DNA of 64,000 nt from Candidatus Saccharibacteria bacterium oral taxon 488 (GTDB lineage: Bacteria > Patescibacteriota > Saccharimonadia > Saccharimonadales > Saccharimonadaceae): positions 620,001-684,000 of the forward strand of contig CP047919.1 in the NCBI GenBank assembly GCA_010202465.1, read 5' to 3'. Numbering within the stretch: position 1 is the first letter of the stretch; every line of letters starts with the position of its first letter. The notes below the pieces were generated by a model that worked only from the letters and a program-made list of their open reading frames with translations, searched no databases and was not told the DNA's origin. Below are positions 11,270 to 19,558 of this stretch, one piece after another. A program made the position numbers and the translations under genes.

Positions 11270-12063
11270 TGCTTTACCCTGTAATACACCTCACCCTTTA
11301 GCATATACACCAGCCCAACAACAAAGCTCAAAATGACTGCATATGGCAGCACCGCAGACATCGCCATCATTACAGCAAAGAGAATGGTAGCACGAACAAT
11401 ATACAAAAGTGTTATGACAAACATGAACGCACATATGAGTGCGAACGGCACTCGCACCATCAAGGTCACGCCAATCTTGCGATAACGCAGGCCCCGCTCC
11501 TGCTTAATTTTCTCCGCCTCAGATAGCTGGTCGGCTGGACGTGGCTGCCAATATGATACCCCCTCAGGTGTTATGATAATCTTCCATAGCCACAGTGAAC
11601 CAATAGTCGTACACGCCACCATAAACAAGATAGCCGGGAGCGAGTTATTAAAGGCCAGTGTAGCACTAAATATCGCACGGGTAGCTTCTCGAAGCGCTGA
11701 GCTAAATGGGCCAACCTGAAAGACATAAAATTGTGCTAACACAATAAATTGCACCACCGGATACACCACAGTCATAGCGAGCGCAGCGATTCGTTGTCGG
11801 TACTGGTCAGTTCGACGGGACTGCTTCAAGACAATGAGACCTTGAACGAGGAGTGATGCGATAGCTACGCCAATGACAGTCAGTACTAACGGCATATCCT
11901 GAAGGTTTCGAAAGAATAGCGGCAGCTGACCTATGAACACCCCTGCTGAACAAACAAGTATTGCCGCCTCGATAATAATGACCGCCTCACATCGAATGTT
12001 ACGCTCTGGTGAAGATGCAGCTTGTTTCTTGGGTTCATTCTTTATGGCCGTCGTCTTTGTCAT
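11266..12063 (-). CDS. Multi-pass membrane protein, unknown function
   Basis: The product is 265 residues: a basic, polar N-terminus, then about six hydrophobic segments in two blocks separated by a charged loop (ADQLSEAEKIKQERGLRYRK). I recognise no family. The start ATG 12063 has an AAAGGGG ribosome-binding site; a -10 TATAAT lies at 12110-12105, giving a leader of about 35 nt. Confidence 0.7.
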   Translation of the reverse strand: MTKTTAIKNEPKKQAASSPERNIRCEAVIIIEAAILVCSAGVFIGQLPLFFRNLQDMPLVLTVIGVAIASLLVQGLIVLKQSRRTDQYRQRIAALAMTVVYPVVQFIVLAQFYVFQVGPFSSALREATRAIFSATLAFNNSLPAILFMVACTTIGSLWLWKIIITPEGVSYWQPRPADQLSEAEKIKQERGLRYRKIGVTLMVRVPFALICAFMFVITLLYIVRATILFAVMMAMSAVLPYAVILSFVVGLVYMLKGEVYYRVKH

Positions 12064-12139
12064 TCGAGGATTTTCCCCTTTCTTTTTGAAGTATCCTACT
12101 GTCTATTATACCAGAGTATTTTTACGTTTTGACGTCAAC

Positions 12140-12173
12140 AAAAATAGCTCGCTATCAAAACCGAGCGAGCTAC
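12140..12173 (-). terminator. Terminator downstream of tRNA-Glu
   Basis: Minus-strand hairpin with perfect 9-bp arms TAGCTCGCT and AGCGAGCTA followed by TTTTTG. It ends the tRNA-Glu transcript and lies just before the promoter of the 11266-12063 gene. Confidence 0.8.
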
Positions 12174-12209
12174 TGCAAATTCAAACGGGATAACTATCCT
12201 TATAAGTAT

Positions 12210-12284
12210 TGGTGACCTCACGGAGAATCGAACTCCGATTGCCAGGATGAAAACCTGGTGTCCTAACCGTTAGACGATGAGGCC
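12210..12284 (-). tRNA. tRNA-Glu (UUC)
   Basis: Cloverleaf on the minus strand: acceptor GGCCTCA pairs with TGAGGTC, the anticodon loop is TTTTCAT (anticodon TTC), the T-arm is GGAGTTCGATTCTCC, and an encoded 3' ACCA is present. Confidence 0.95.
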
Positions 12285-12347
12285 ATTAAACAGATCGTAT
12301 TGTAGCAGATTGATAATATTATGTCTAGCTATCCAGTCATGCGAAAA

Positions 12348-12376
12348 TTGACTTTTTCATCATTTTGGTGTATTCT
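12348..12376 (+). promoter_or_regulatory. Promoter of the LPXTG surface protein gene
   Basis: A -35 TTGACT (12348-12353), a 17-bp spacer and a -10 TATTCT (12371-12376) precede an AAAGGAGG ribosome-binding site and ATG 12408. Confidence 0.7.
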
Positions 12377-12407
12377 ACGTAGAGTTACGAGGATAAAGGA
12401 GGAAGTT

Positions 12408-13655
12408 ATGCGAAATTTGTCATCACTATTCCGCTCATTGTCACTGCGCCACTATGCAGTTCTAGCGATGGTTGCGGTAGCGACAGTAGTGCCAACCACA
12501 TTATGGGCACTAGATTCCAATCATTCGACTAATACCAATACGCAAACACCGACGAATACGAAACCTACGCCAGTTTATAGCTGTAATGCACTCAATATTG
12601 ATCAGTTTTCAGCTACTAATTTCAAGTTTTCGGTCAAGTACTCCGCTCGTGATGGTGCAACATATAAAACGACGATCTACAAGGTCTATGATGCTAAGGG
12701 TAAAGAGGTGTATCAAACTGGTAACGAATTCAAGGGCTTCACACCGGGCACATACACGGTCAAAGCCTTTATTGTCGTTGATGTGAATGGTAAAGAAGAA
12801 ATGGTGACCAGCGATGCCTGCACTAAGCAGGCCACAGTCCCTGGCGAAACACCGGATCCAAAACCAAAGCCAACGCCAATTCCGAAACCAGTTGATCCGA
12901 AACCTGAACCAATCCCAGATAAACCACCAAAAATTACACTGGGGTTTGCCGTCAGAACTACTGTTGATGGCGCGCAGCACAAAAAAGTCACCGTCAATAA
13001 GACCTTTACCTACCGAGTAACCGTTACCAACACAGGGACCGCCACTATACATGACACGTATGTTACCAATACCGCACCACAAGGGGTAGCCTACCTAAAG
13101 GCATCCGCTGGTACAATTCAAAATAATACCTGGCAGACGCTGATTGGTGAGCTCAAGCCAAATGAATCGAAAACATTTACTGTCGACGCTATTGTCAAGC
13201 AATATGTCGCAGGCACACTGACTAGTACAACCTGCATCAAGAGTGATCAAATTTCGCTCGAGGGCCATAACAACTGCAGTGGTGCTACTATAGAGGTGGC
13301 CAAGCCGCAGGCCCCAGCTCCGCAGCCAAAACCACAGCCAACGCCGCAACCAAAACCAGCGCCGACCGATCCGAAACAGCCGACACCGACCCAACCAGTA
13401 AATCCGACTCGGCCGGCTACACCGGTGCCTGAACCAAAAACGCCAGACCAGTCGAAGCAGCCATCGACCAACGATAATCAGCAGTCACCTTCAGCCTCGG
13501 GCGGCACACAAACCACCAACCCACCTGCCGCACCGACGACCGTTGGCGAACTGCCACGGACCGGTAACGCCACCGACACGCTCGTTGGTGGGCTGGGCCT
13601 TGGCGCCCTACTCACTGCTGGAGTCGCCTACCTCATCAGTCGACGTCATGTATAA
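12408..13655 (+). CDS. LPXTG-anchored surface protein with DUF11-like domain
   Basis: Secreted cell-wall protein of 415 residues from ATG 12408, chosen because AAAGGAGG lies 7 nt upstream and a signal peptide follows directly (basic MRNLSSLFRSLSLRH, then a hydrophobic core). After a Thr/Pro-rich stretch there is an Ig-like region, then a DUF11/CARDB-like beta domain (FTYRVTVTNTGTATIHD), a long Pro/Lys/Gln-rich spacer (about residues 300-375), and a sortase signal LPRTG at about residue 382 with a hydrophobic segment and a basic tail. The domain plan suggests a wall-spanning stalk, possibly for contact with a host cell. No sortase lies in the window. Confidence 0.88.
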   Translation: MRNLSSLFRSLSLRHYAVLAMVAVATVVPTTLWALDSNHSTNTNTQTPTNTKPTPVYSCNALNIDQFSATNFKFSVKYSARDGATYKTTIYKVYDAKGKEVYQTGNEFKGFTPGTYTVKAFIVVDVNGKEEMVTSDACTKQATVPGETPDPKPKPTPIPKPVDPKPEPIPDKPPKITLGFAVRTTVDGAQHKKVTVNKTFTYRVTVTNTGTATIHDTYVTNTAPQGVAYLKASAGTIQNNTWQTLIGELKPNESKTFTVDAIVKQYVAGTLTSTTCIKSDQISLEGHNNCSGATIEVAKPQAPAPQPKPQPTPQPKPAPTDPKQPTPTQPVNPTRPATPVPEPKTPDQSKQPSTNDNQQSPSASGGTQTTNPPAAPTTVGELPRTGNATDTLVGGLGLGALLTAGVAYLISRRHV

Positions 13656-13676
13656 TCATAAATCTGGTTGGCATGG

Positions 13677-13704
13677 ATACCCCTCGCACCCCGAGGGGTA
13701 TTTC
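13677..13704 (+). terminator. Terminator of the LPXTG gene
   Basis: Perfect 10-bp inverted repeat ATACCCCTCG / CGAGGGGTAT with a 5-nt loop and a short T tract, placed 22 bp after the stop codon. Confidence 0.8.
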
Positions 13705-13720
13705 ATGGTACAATAGTATT

Positions 13721-13936
13721 ATGGCAAAACAGAAGAAAAAGCGCTCCAAGAAATACTCTGGCGTTGACGCCGCAACAACTCGACCCAGTGTCACGCGCAT
13801 CCAGGCGGTCAGCCGCTCGTCGGCCAGTCAGTGGCTATATGAACGCAAAAAATTACTGCGTGGTGTCGGCATCGGCGTAGTAATAGTCATCATCGTCATT
13901 GTGATTATCACTGGCATCATTAGTTTATTCCGGTAA
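13721..13936 (+). CDS. Small single-span membrane protein
   Basis: The product is 71 residues: a lysine-rich N-terminus (MAKQKKKRSKKYSG), a polar middle, and one strongly hydrophobic Val/Ile helix near the C-terminus. Its function is not recognised. The start is fixed by -10 TACAAT at 13709-13714, exactly 6 nt before the ATG (leaderless). It converges on the histidine kinase gene with only 7 bp between the stops. Confidence 0.75.
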   Translation: MAKQKKKRSKKYSGVDAATTRPSVTRIQAVSRSSASQWLYERKKLLRGVGIGVVIVIIVIVIITGIISLFR

Positions 13937-13943
13937 AACTTTC

Positions 13944-16115
13944 TCAGTGACTTGTCGCCTTTTTCTTGTTCGCGGCCGCCCTATCAAGTGGCAGACGAAA
14001 ACCGAACTTGCTGCCCTTGTTTTCTTTTGACGTAAAGATCATTGATCCGCCGTGCTCTAACACAACTTTACGCGCCAAAAACAAGCCAACGCCCGTACCG
14101 TCAGGACGACGCTTGCGAGCATTTGAAGCACGAAAGAATTTACCAAACACGCCAGACTGCTCAGCTTTTGGCACGCCGATACCTTGGTCTTCGACCGTAA
14201 ACACCACTTCCCGCGTATCGCAACAGAGCGACACCTTAACCGTCGTTTGTTCTTTAGAATAAAAGATTGCGTTATCAATCATGTTCATGATGACTTGGCG
14301 GAGCTTTTCGGCGTCAATGGCCAAGGTTGGGACATCGTCGTCAATATGCACCGAAAGAGTGATGTTACGCTGCTTGGCCACAATCTTCAGCAGGGCCATT
14401 TCACTTTGTACAATATCGCCGAGGTTAGCCGGCTGACGATTCATAGTGAACGTTCCGGTCTGCAGGCGAGAGATGCTGAGAAAGTCATTGATCAGTTGTA
14501 CCATGCGCTCACTCGAGGAAAACGCCTCGCGTAGAACAGCTTTCTGGGTCGGACGAACCGGACCGAGATCACCCTGGAGCAGCATGTCGAGATAACCCTT
14601 GATACTGGTTAGTGGCGTTCGCAGTTGATGCGACGCCATAGAAATAAACTCATTCTTCGCTTCGTCTAGTCGCTGTAGCTGCTGGTTGCTCGTCCGCAGC
14701 TCCTGCGTCGCCGCCTCGACACGCTGCTGCAGCTCGGCATTCAGCTCATTCACCTCCTCCATCGACTGAGCATTTTTAATGGCAATCGCCAGCTCACCAC
14801 GCACCGCCCGAAGCATCGAGAGATCGCGTTCGACATAATTATTTTTCTGACTTTCGCCGATCAGCACAAAACCAACAATATCCTCCTGCAGCGATAATGT
14901 CATGACGATAGCCAGCTTTTGTAGTTTCATCGTCCGCCGTAACTGCTCCGGTAGTGATTCGACCACCGCCACGTCATCGAGCTGCTCAAGCTGGTGTTGC
15001 ATTACCAGCTCCGCTAGATCTACCTGCGGCGGACGAGTGTGTCCACGTGAGCCAAATATCCGAAAGCGACCATTATCATACACGGCAAAAATAACCTGAC
15101 GCGCCTTGATAAGCCGTGTTAGGCACACCGCTAACCGAGTCGTCAGTAGTCGCAGCCCCATCGTATGTAGCAAAATTTGCCCAATCTCGTTGATAAAGCT
15201 TTCAATGGTATAGTCCTGTCGATAAAATAGCTTGTCAGTCAGGCGATCAAAAAACTGCTTGGTCGGTTGAAACAAAAACCCTAACAATAATGCCGCTAGC
15301 ACACCCCAGAATCCTGGCATCCCGCCGATATCATGACCACTGAACGCACTGACAATCGCCGAGATACTATAGGTTGCCGTGTAGTATACGATTGTTAATA
15401 AGCTTAGCAGCATGGCGTACGCAATTGTTCGCACCGCCGCATCTTTCAAACCGAAGAGACGATGTTTGACAATCGTCAGGTATGCCAGCGGTATAAAAAT
15501 AAAAGTGCTCAGCGGCCCAATCCAGATGAGGTCATAGCGACCAACAGCCGGCAGCAGTAAATTAAATATCATACCTACGCTGCCAGCAATGCCATAGGCA
15601 TAGGAAATGAGTCGTAGCTGAGAGCGCACCAAGAGCGCACTGCGGCGACGAGCCTGATGCGCGAGGATGATGAGTGCCGCCAAAAATAGCAGTATGAAAT
15701 ACACCATATAGAAGAAATAGCCGATCGGATGAATCACGACCGTATGGTCATTCAGCGCCACCTGCGCTATCAGCCAGTCAACTCGCACCACAATCACCGT
15801 AGCAACAATGCCAAATAATACCCAAGCGGTGACTGGCACGTGTTTCGTTGTTCGTCGTGCACCAATGTGAGTTGCCACCGAGATCATGGCTGCCGCGATC
15901 AGTGCTGCTCCGATGTAATATATCCTCAGGTATATCAGTGCCGCCGCCAGCACATTAGTCGCTAAAAACGCCGCGATACCCAATGCCCACAGCGCAATGC
16001 CAACCGTCAGCACAAAAAAGAACCGGGTTGCCAGCTGGCGTGGTTGATGAGCCACGACCATGAGGCCAAACACCAGCGACATTACCCCGGCAATGATCAG
16101 CCCCGCTATCTCCAT
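13944..16115 (-). CDS. Membrane histidine kinase with 7TM sensor and GAF-like domain
   Basis: Sensor kinase of about 723 residues. An N-terminal block of seven to eight TM helices resembles the 7TM histidine-kinase sensor module; a GAF-like region, a coiled coil (MEEVNELNAELQQRVE), the HisKA H-box (MASHQLRTPLTSIKG) and HATPase_c boxes (N-box NMIDNAIFYS, DQGIGVP, GTGVGLFLARK) follow. ATG 16115 has a GAGGGAG ribosome-binding site. It lies 13 bp after the methyltransferase gene, probably one operon. The likely partner is the receiver protein at 17342-17713, transcribed divergently from the same control region. Confidence 0.92.
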   Translation of the reverse strand: MEIAGLIIAGVMSLVFGLMVVAHQPRQLATRFFFVLTVGIALWALGIAAFLATNVLAAALIYLRIYYIGAALIAAAMISVATHIGARRTTKHVPVTAWVLFGIVATVIVVRVDWLIAQVALNDHTVVIHPIGYFFYMVYFILLFLAALIILAHQARRRSALLVRSQLRLISYAYGIAGSVGMIFNLLLPAVGRYDLIWIGPLSTFIFIPLAYLTIVKHRLFGLKDAAVRTIAYAMLLSLLTIVYYTATYSISAIVSAFSGHDIGGMPGFWGVLAALLLGFLFQPTKQFFDRLTDKLFYRQDYTIESFINEIGQILLHTMGLRLLTTRLAVCLTRLIKARQVIFAVYDNGRFRIFGSRGHTRPPQVDLAELVMQHQLEQLDDVAVVESLPEQLRRTMKLQKLAIVMTLSLQEDIVGFVLIGESQKNNYVERDLSMLRAVRGELAIAIKNAQSMEEVNELNAELQQRVEAATQELRTSNQQLQRLDEAKNEFISMASHQLRTPLTSIKGYLDMLLQGDLGPVRPTQKAVLREAFSSSERMVQLINDFLSISRLQTGTFTMNRQPANLGDIVQSEMALLKIVAKQRNITLSVHIDDDVPTLAIDAEKLRQVIMNMIDNAIFYSKEQTTVKVSLCCDTREVVFTVEDQGIGVPKAEQSGVFGKFFRASNARKRRPDGTGVGLFLARKVVLEHGGSMIFTSKENKGSKFGFRLPLDRAAANKKKATSH

Positions 16116-16128
16116 GCCCACTCCCTCG

Positions 16129-17283
16129 TCATATTTCTAGTGTACCACCAACCTTTGGTCTACGCATAGCATACAGTGCATAGACGCCATCATCAGGACA
16201 ATATACATCGACCCGCCAATCACCCAGACCCGCTGCCCCCGCGATCCGCTGCATTGTTTCGATTGACCGAGGCTGGATATGCGGCCACTGCACGACATTG
16301 AGCGTAAATCCCAGCTGCGGATGCGTATCACGCATATTGCCGACTAGCAGCAGCCCGCCAGGTTTCACCAGTTGAGCAGCATGAGCCAAGAAGGTTGCGG
16401 CATTAACCCGCAGCGCCGTCGGACTTTCATCTGGAAGCTCCTCAGGCACGTACTCCAAAATCCCGACAGCATCGACTGCATCATATGCGGCACTCTCAAG
16501 GCCAACCCGTCGCCGCAGTGCTCGAGCTGCCACGTTGGTTTGTGCATCTACCGCAGGCGAGACTACACCCTGAGGGCGCAGAATATTCATACAGCGAACG
16601 TTGGTAAACTGCCTGACTTCCATTGTCTGGGCATACGTTTGCGCGGCCTTGAGCGCCGACCGGTCAAGATCAACCAGTGTGACGCGCGGCGTAGGGTTGC
16701 CGCTCTCTTTGATGTGCCGGAGCGCATGACAAACTGGCTGAGCAGCGCCGCAAGCTAAGCTAACCCATTGCTGCTCTGCGGCGCCCAGAGACGCTTGATC
16801 AATAACGTGCCTGGCAAGAATATCCTGAACAATTTCACCGCGACTGCGAATACCGTGCGCATCCAAAATATTACAGGCCCAGTCGCGCACCACTGGCGAG
16901 ACCGGCTTGCCATTCGCTAATTGCTTGGTGTTCGGATCATACAACAAGGCCAGTGCTGACGCCGTCGGTATCAGTTCCAGCCAATTCTCAACGCCAGGAA
17001 CCCGAGCGATCAACTCGCGTGTCGCTGGATTCGTATCATCAATCCTCGTTCGCTGGCGCCCAATCGCTGCGTTGAGATCACAATCACCATGAAAGCCCAT
17101 ACCAGCCAACTCTTCTAGCTCCGCTGTTATCCTCTCGTAGGATGACGTCTGGTATTGGTCACACGTTGGCACTGGATGAATCCGCCACTGATCCATCTCA
17201 AGTTTCGCCGCGCACTCTGACAACTCAGCCCAGCCATAACGATCTGGCTGAATAGTTATGCTTTCACGCTGCTTTATTGTCAC
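16129..17283 (-). CDS. Class I SAM-dependent methyltransferase-like protein
   Basis: About 384 residues from GTG 17283, chosen for its AAAGAGGTG ribosome-binding site. The C-terminal half shows a Rossmann-type SAM fold: a Gly motif WVSLACGAAQPV, an acidic strand end VTLVDLDRSAL, and VKPGGLLLVGNMRD near the post-motif region. The N-terminal 170 residues are helical and unassigned. The substrate is unknown. It sits upstream of the histidine kinase in the same transcription unit, so a role in the same response is possible but is inference. Confidence 0.7.
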   Translation of the reverse strand: MTIKQRESITIQPDRYGWAELSECAAKLEMDQWRIHPVPTCDQYQTSSYERITAELEELAGMGFHGDCDLNAAIGRQRTRIDDTNPATRELIARVPGVENWLELIPTASALALLYDPNTKQLANGKPVSPVVRDWACNILDAHGIRSRGEIVQDILARHVIDQASLGAAEQQWVSLACGAAQPVCHALRHIKESGNPTPRVTLVDLDRSALKAAQTYAQTMEVRQFTNVRCMNILRPQGVVSPAVDAQTNVAARALRRRVGLESAAYDAVDAVGILEYVPEELPDESPTALRVNAATFLAHAAQLVKPGGLLLVGNMRDTHPQLGFTLNVVQWPHIQPRSIETMQRIAGAAGLGDWRVDVYCPDDGVYALYAMRRPKVGGTLEI

Positions 17284-17341
17284 TTTGCCCACCTCTTTTG
17301 TGCTAGTTTTACAATACACCACTGCCTGCTATAATACAATT

Positions 17342-17713
17342 ATGGTTAAAATTGCTATCATCGAAGATGACGCGACAATCAGTCAGATGTACCGAATGAA
17401 GTTCGAGGCAGACGGATTTGACGTGCGACTAGCGAGTAATGGCACAATTGGCGTGGCGCTCGTCGAGTCGTTTCGTCCAGATGTCATCTTACTGGATATC
17501 CAGATGCCAGAGATGGATGGAGCCGAGGCCCTGCGACGTATTCGCTCACACGCGTGGGGCAAGACCATACCGGTTATTGTACTGACCAACCTCGGCGAAG
17601 AAGAAGCCCCGCGCGAGATACGCTCACTCGGCATCCAAGGCTACATTGTCAAGGCCAACCTCACCCCACGCCAAGTCGTCGCCCAGGTCAAATCAGTCAC
17701 TACAAAGCCGTGA
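17342..17713 (+). CDS. Single-domain response regulator (receiver only)
   Basis: CheY-like receiver of 123 residues with no output domain. It has the acidic pair EDD near residue 8, phospho-acceptor Asp in LLDIQMPEMDG, the conserved Thr in VLTNLGE, and Lys in IVKAN. -10 TATAAT (17330-17335) lies 6 nt before ATG 17342, so the mRNA is leaderless. It is divergent from the methyltransferase/kinase operon, whose kinase has no fused receiver; a phosphorelay between the two is the simplest reading. Confidence 0.92.
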   Translation: MVKIAIIEDDATISQMYRMKFEADGFDVRLASNGTIGVALVESFRPDVILLDIQMPEMDGAEALRRIRSHAWGKTIPVIVLTNLGEEEAPREIRSLGIQGYIVKANLTPRQVVAQVKSVTTKP

Positions 17714-17717
17714 GTTT

Positions 17718-18527
17718 CTACCGGATATTAACCCGGCGCAGGCACGCCGTAATCACATTATCAAACAATGCGCCCACCGTCAGCGGGCCGACGCCGCCTT
17801 TTTCTGGTGTCAAGTGAATGTCGGTGCGCGTCCGATTCGCCGGTGCCACGTCACCAACAATCTTACCATCCTCCGAGGCGGTTCCTGCGTCAACCACCAC
17901 CGCACCAGGTCGGATCATATTTGGCTGAATCAGTCCTACCACGCCGGTTGCCGTGACGATGACGTCATATTCGTGTAGTCGCGATAAATCATCACCCCTA
18001 CTAAATACCGTTACGTCCAGTCCCGACGCTCGCCACATCCGCTCGAGCGGCGCACCGACCAGCCGCCCACGCCCGACAATAGCCAACTTTTTACCAGCCA
18101 GCTCCACACTATAGCCCGCTAACAGCCAATTGATGGCCATCGGTGTCGCCGGGTCAAACAGCGTTCGCTCAGAATTGAGGCCATCGACGTCTTTTTCTGG
18201 TGCTACCAACCGCACAATTTGATCGGTCTGCTCTGGCTCGGCGAGCGGCAGTTGGACGATGATTCCCTGGACGTCATCGCGTTGGTTTAGCGTCGCGATT
18301 GTCTCCGGTAGCTGCTGAGTCGCCACCCGACAAATTTCTACCTCAATCAAAATATCCGCACCATAGCGCTGCTTGAGGCGCATGTAGGTGGCGATGACTG
18401 GATTGTCCGAATCGGTGACGATGGCGAGGCGTGGCTGAATATGGTGCGCTTGACGGAGCATGCGCACTTGCTTGGCCTGACGCTGCTTGATAAACGACAC
18501 GAGTTCTGCACCATTGAGAGATTTCAT
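17718..18527 (-). CDS. folD: Bifunctional methylene-THF dehydrogenase/cyclohydrolase
   Basis: Interconverts 5,10-methylene-THF and 10-formyl-THF, and works with the glyA product encoded downstream in the window. The product is 269 residues from ATG 18527. It shows YMRLKQRYG with the family lysine, GIIVQLPLAEP, EKDVDGLN, the NADP site VGRGRLVGAP and GGVGPLTVG. The sequence is compact and divergent in places (family usual length about 285). -10 TACAAT is 6 nt upstream (18539-18534), so it is leaderless. It converges on the receiver gene with 4 bp between the stops. Confidence 0.93.
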   Translation of the reverse strand: MKSLNGAELVSFIKQRQAKQVRMLRQAHHIQPRLAIVTDSDNPVIATYMRLKQRYGADILIEVEICRVATQQLPETIATLNQRDDVQGIIVQLPLAEPEQTDQIVRLVAPEKDVDGLNSERTLFDPATPMAINWLLAGYSVELAGKKLAIVGRGRLVGAPLERMWRASGLDVTVFSRGDDLSRLHEYDVIVTATGVVGLIQPNMIRPGAVVVDAGTASEDGKIVGDVAPANRTRTDIHLTPEKGGVGPLTVGALFDNVITACLRRVNIR

Positions 18528-18606
18528 TGTTTGATTGTAGCAAATCAGCATGAGCACGTCGAGCGCCTTGAGGTTGGTAGCCGCCTGTGGTATAATCGGG
18601 AAGCTT

Positions 18607-18684
18607 GGCGGATGTAGCTCAGTTGGTTAGAGCGCTGGATTGTGGCTCCGGAGGCCGTGGGTTCGAGCCCCATCATTCGCCCCA
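18607..18684 (+). tRNA. tRNA-His (GUG)
   Basis: Anticodon loop TTGTGGC gives GTG. The genomic sequence carries the extra G-1 paired with C73 (acceptor G+GCGGATG with CATTCGC+C), the His identity element, followed by an encoded CCA. -10 TATAAT lies about 10 nt upstream. Confidence 0.95.
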
Positions 18685-18756
18685 AGCATTATCCATAGCA
18701 AAAGTGCGACGTTATGTTTACCTTCACCGCTCATTATGCTATAATCTGGACTGATT

Positions 18757-18833
18757 GGGCCAGTAGCTCAGCTGGTTAGAGCACCTGCCTCTTAAGCAGG
18801 GTGTCGAGGGTTCGAGCCCCTCCTGGCCCTCCA
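18757..18833 (+). tRNA. tRNA-Lys (CUU)
   Basis: Acceptor GGGCCAG pairs with CTGGCCC; the anticodon loop CTCTTAA gives CTT; the T-arm is GAGGGTTCGAGCCCCTC; 3' CCA is encoded. A -10 TATAAT lies about 12 nt upstream. Confidence 0.95.
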
Positions 18834-18842
18834 AGGAATTAT

Positions 18843-18868
18843 TAAACCCCAGTTTTCTGGGGTTTTAG
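18843..18868 (+). terminator. Terminator after tRNA-Lys
   Basis: Hairpin AACCCC / GGGGTT with an AGTTTTCT loop followed by TTTT. The reverse strand also ends in T-rich sequence, so it may serve the convergent gene at 18891-19307 too. Confidence 0.8.
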
Positions 18869-18890
18869 TATGCATAATAAATCGTACTGC

Positions 18891-19307
18891 TTACGAAAAT
18901 GGATCGTGGCCACGTGAAGGCGGCTCTTGAAATCGAGGCGATGGTAGCGACGGACGAGTAATATTATCAGCAGGACCGCCCGGTGGCACACTGCCTGGGA
19001 TATTTTGTGACGGGGACGATGGCTCTGCCTGGCGCAGCGAATTACCCGCAAAGGTACGATTAGAGAGCGGAACATCACTAGTCGTGTCATGGTCTTCCAG
19101 TGTATCGTCAGCGCTCGTTGGCGGCATATAACCACGCGCACCCAGCGCTGATGACTGATAATTCCCGATCCGCTGACGATCACAGTTGCGGTCGCTCACT
19201 CGACGACTTCGACCGGTATTACCAAACGCCGGCTGCGTCCGTGGCCGATGCGCCATTAACCGCTGAACTAACCGACGCGACATTCGAGGTTTACCACTAG
19301 CATCCAT
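18891..19307 (-). CDS. Disordered Ser/Pro/Arg-rich protein, unknown
   Basis: The product is 138 residues with no hydrophobic segment: an Arg-rich N-terminal half and a Pro/Ser-rich C-terminal half, likely unstructured. The start is supported by an AAGGAGGG ribosome-binding site 4-5 nt before ATG 19307 and by the bracketing terminator. No family is recognised. Confidence 0.55.
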   Translation of the reverse strand: MDASGKPRMSRRLVQRLMAHRPRTQPAFGNTGRSRRVSDRNCDRQRIGNYQSSALGARGYMPPTSADDTLEDHDTTSDVPLSNRTFAGNSLRQAEPSSPSQNIPGSVPPGGPADNITRPSLPSPRFQEPPSRGHDPFS

Positions 19308-19329
19308 GTGACCCTCCTTCGATCATTCC

Positions 19330-19406
19330 TGGCGCCCCGAGTAGGATTCGAACCTACGACCTTAGGCTTAGAAGTCCTCTGCTCTATCCAGCTGAGCTAT
19401 CAGGGC
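19330..19406 (-). tRNA. tRNA-Arg (UCU)
   Basis: Acceptor GCCCTGA pairs with TCGGGGC; the anticodon loop CTTCTAA gives TCT; discriminator G and CCA are encoded. Confidence 0.95.
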
Positions 19407-19449
19407 ATGTTCACATTATAGCATCTTTCTGGTACAATAGTGCAAGCTC

Positions 19450-19524
19450 GCGGGTGTAGTACAGCGGCTAGTATGCAAGTTTTCCAAACTTGAGATGGGA
19501 GTTCGATTCTCCCCACCCGCACCA
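19450..19524 (+). tRNA. tRNA-Gly (UCC)
   Basis: Acceptor GCGGGTG pairs with CACCCGC; the anticodon loop TTTCCAA gives TCC; discriminator A and CCA are encoded. It lies 34 bp upstream of the glucan phosphorylase gene and may share its transcript. Confidence 0.95.
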
Positions 19525-19558
19525 ATGTCAGATAATTTTAATCCGCGAAAAGGGCATC

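Noticed and set aside
12840-13500. CRISPR-like or tandem DNA repeat in the Pro/Lys-rich part of the LPXTG gene
   Set aside because: Units are irregular Pro-x codons without constant length or spacers; it is low-complexity coding sequence.
18528-18890. Extra protein gene in the stretch between folD and the 18891 gene
   Set aside because: The space is accounted for by two tRNAs, their promoters and a terminator.
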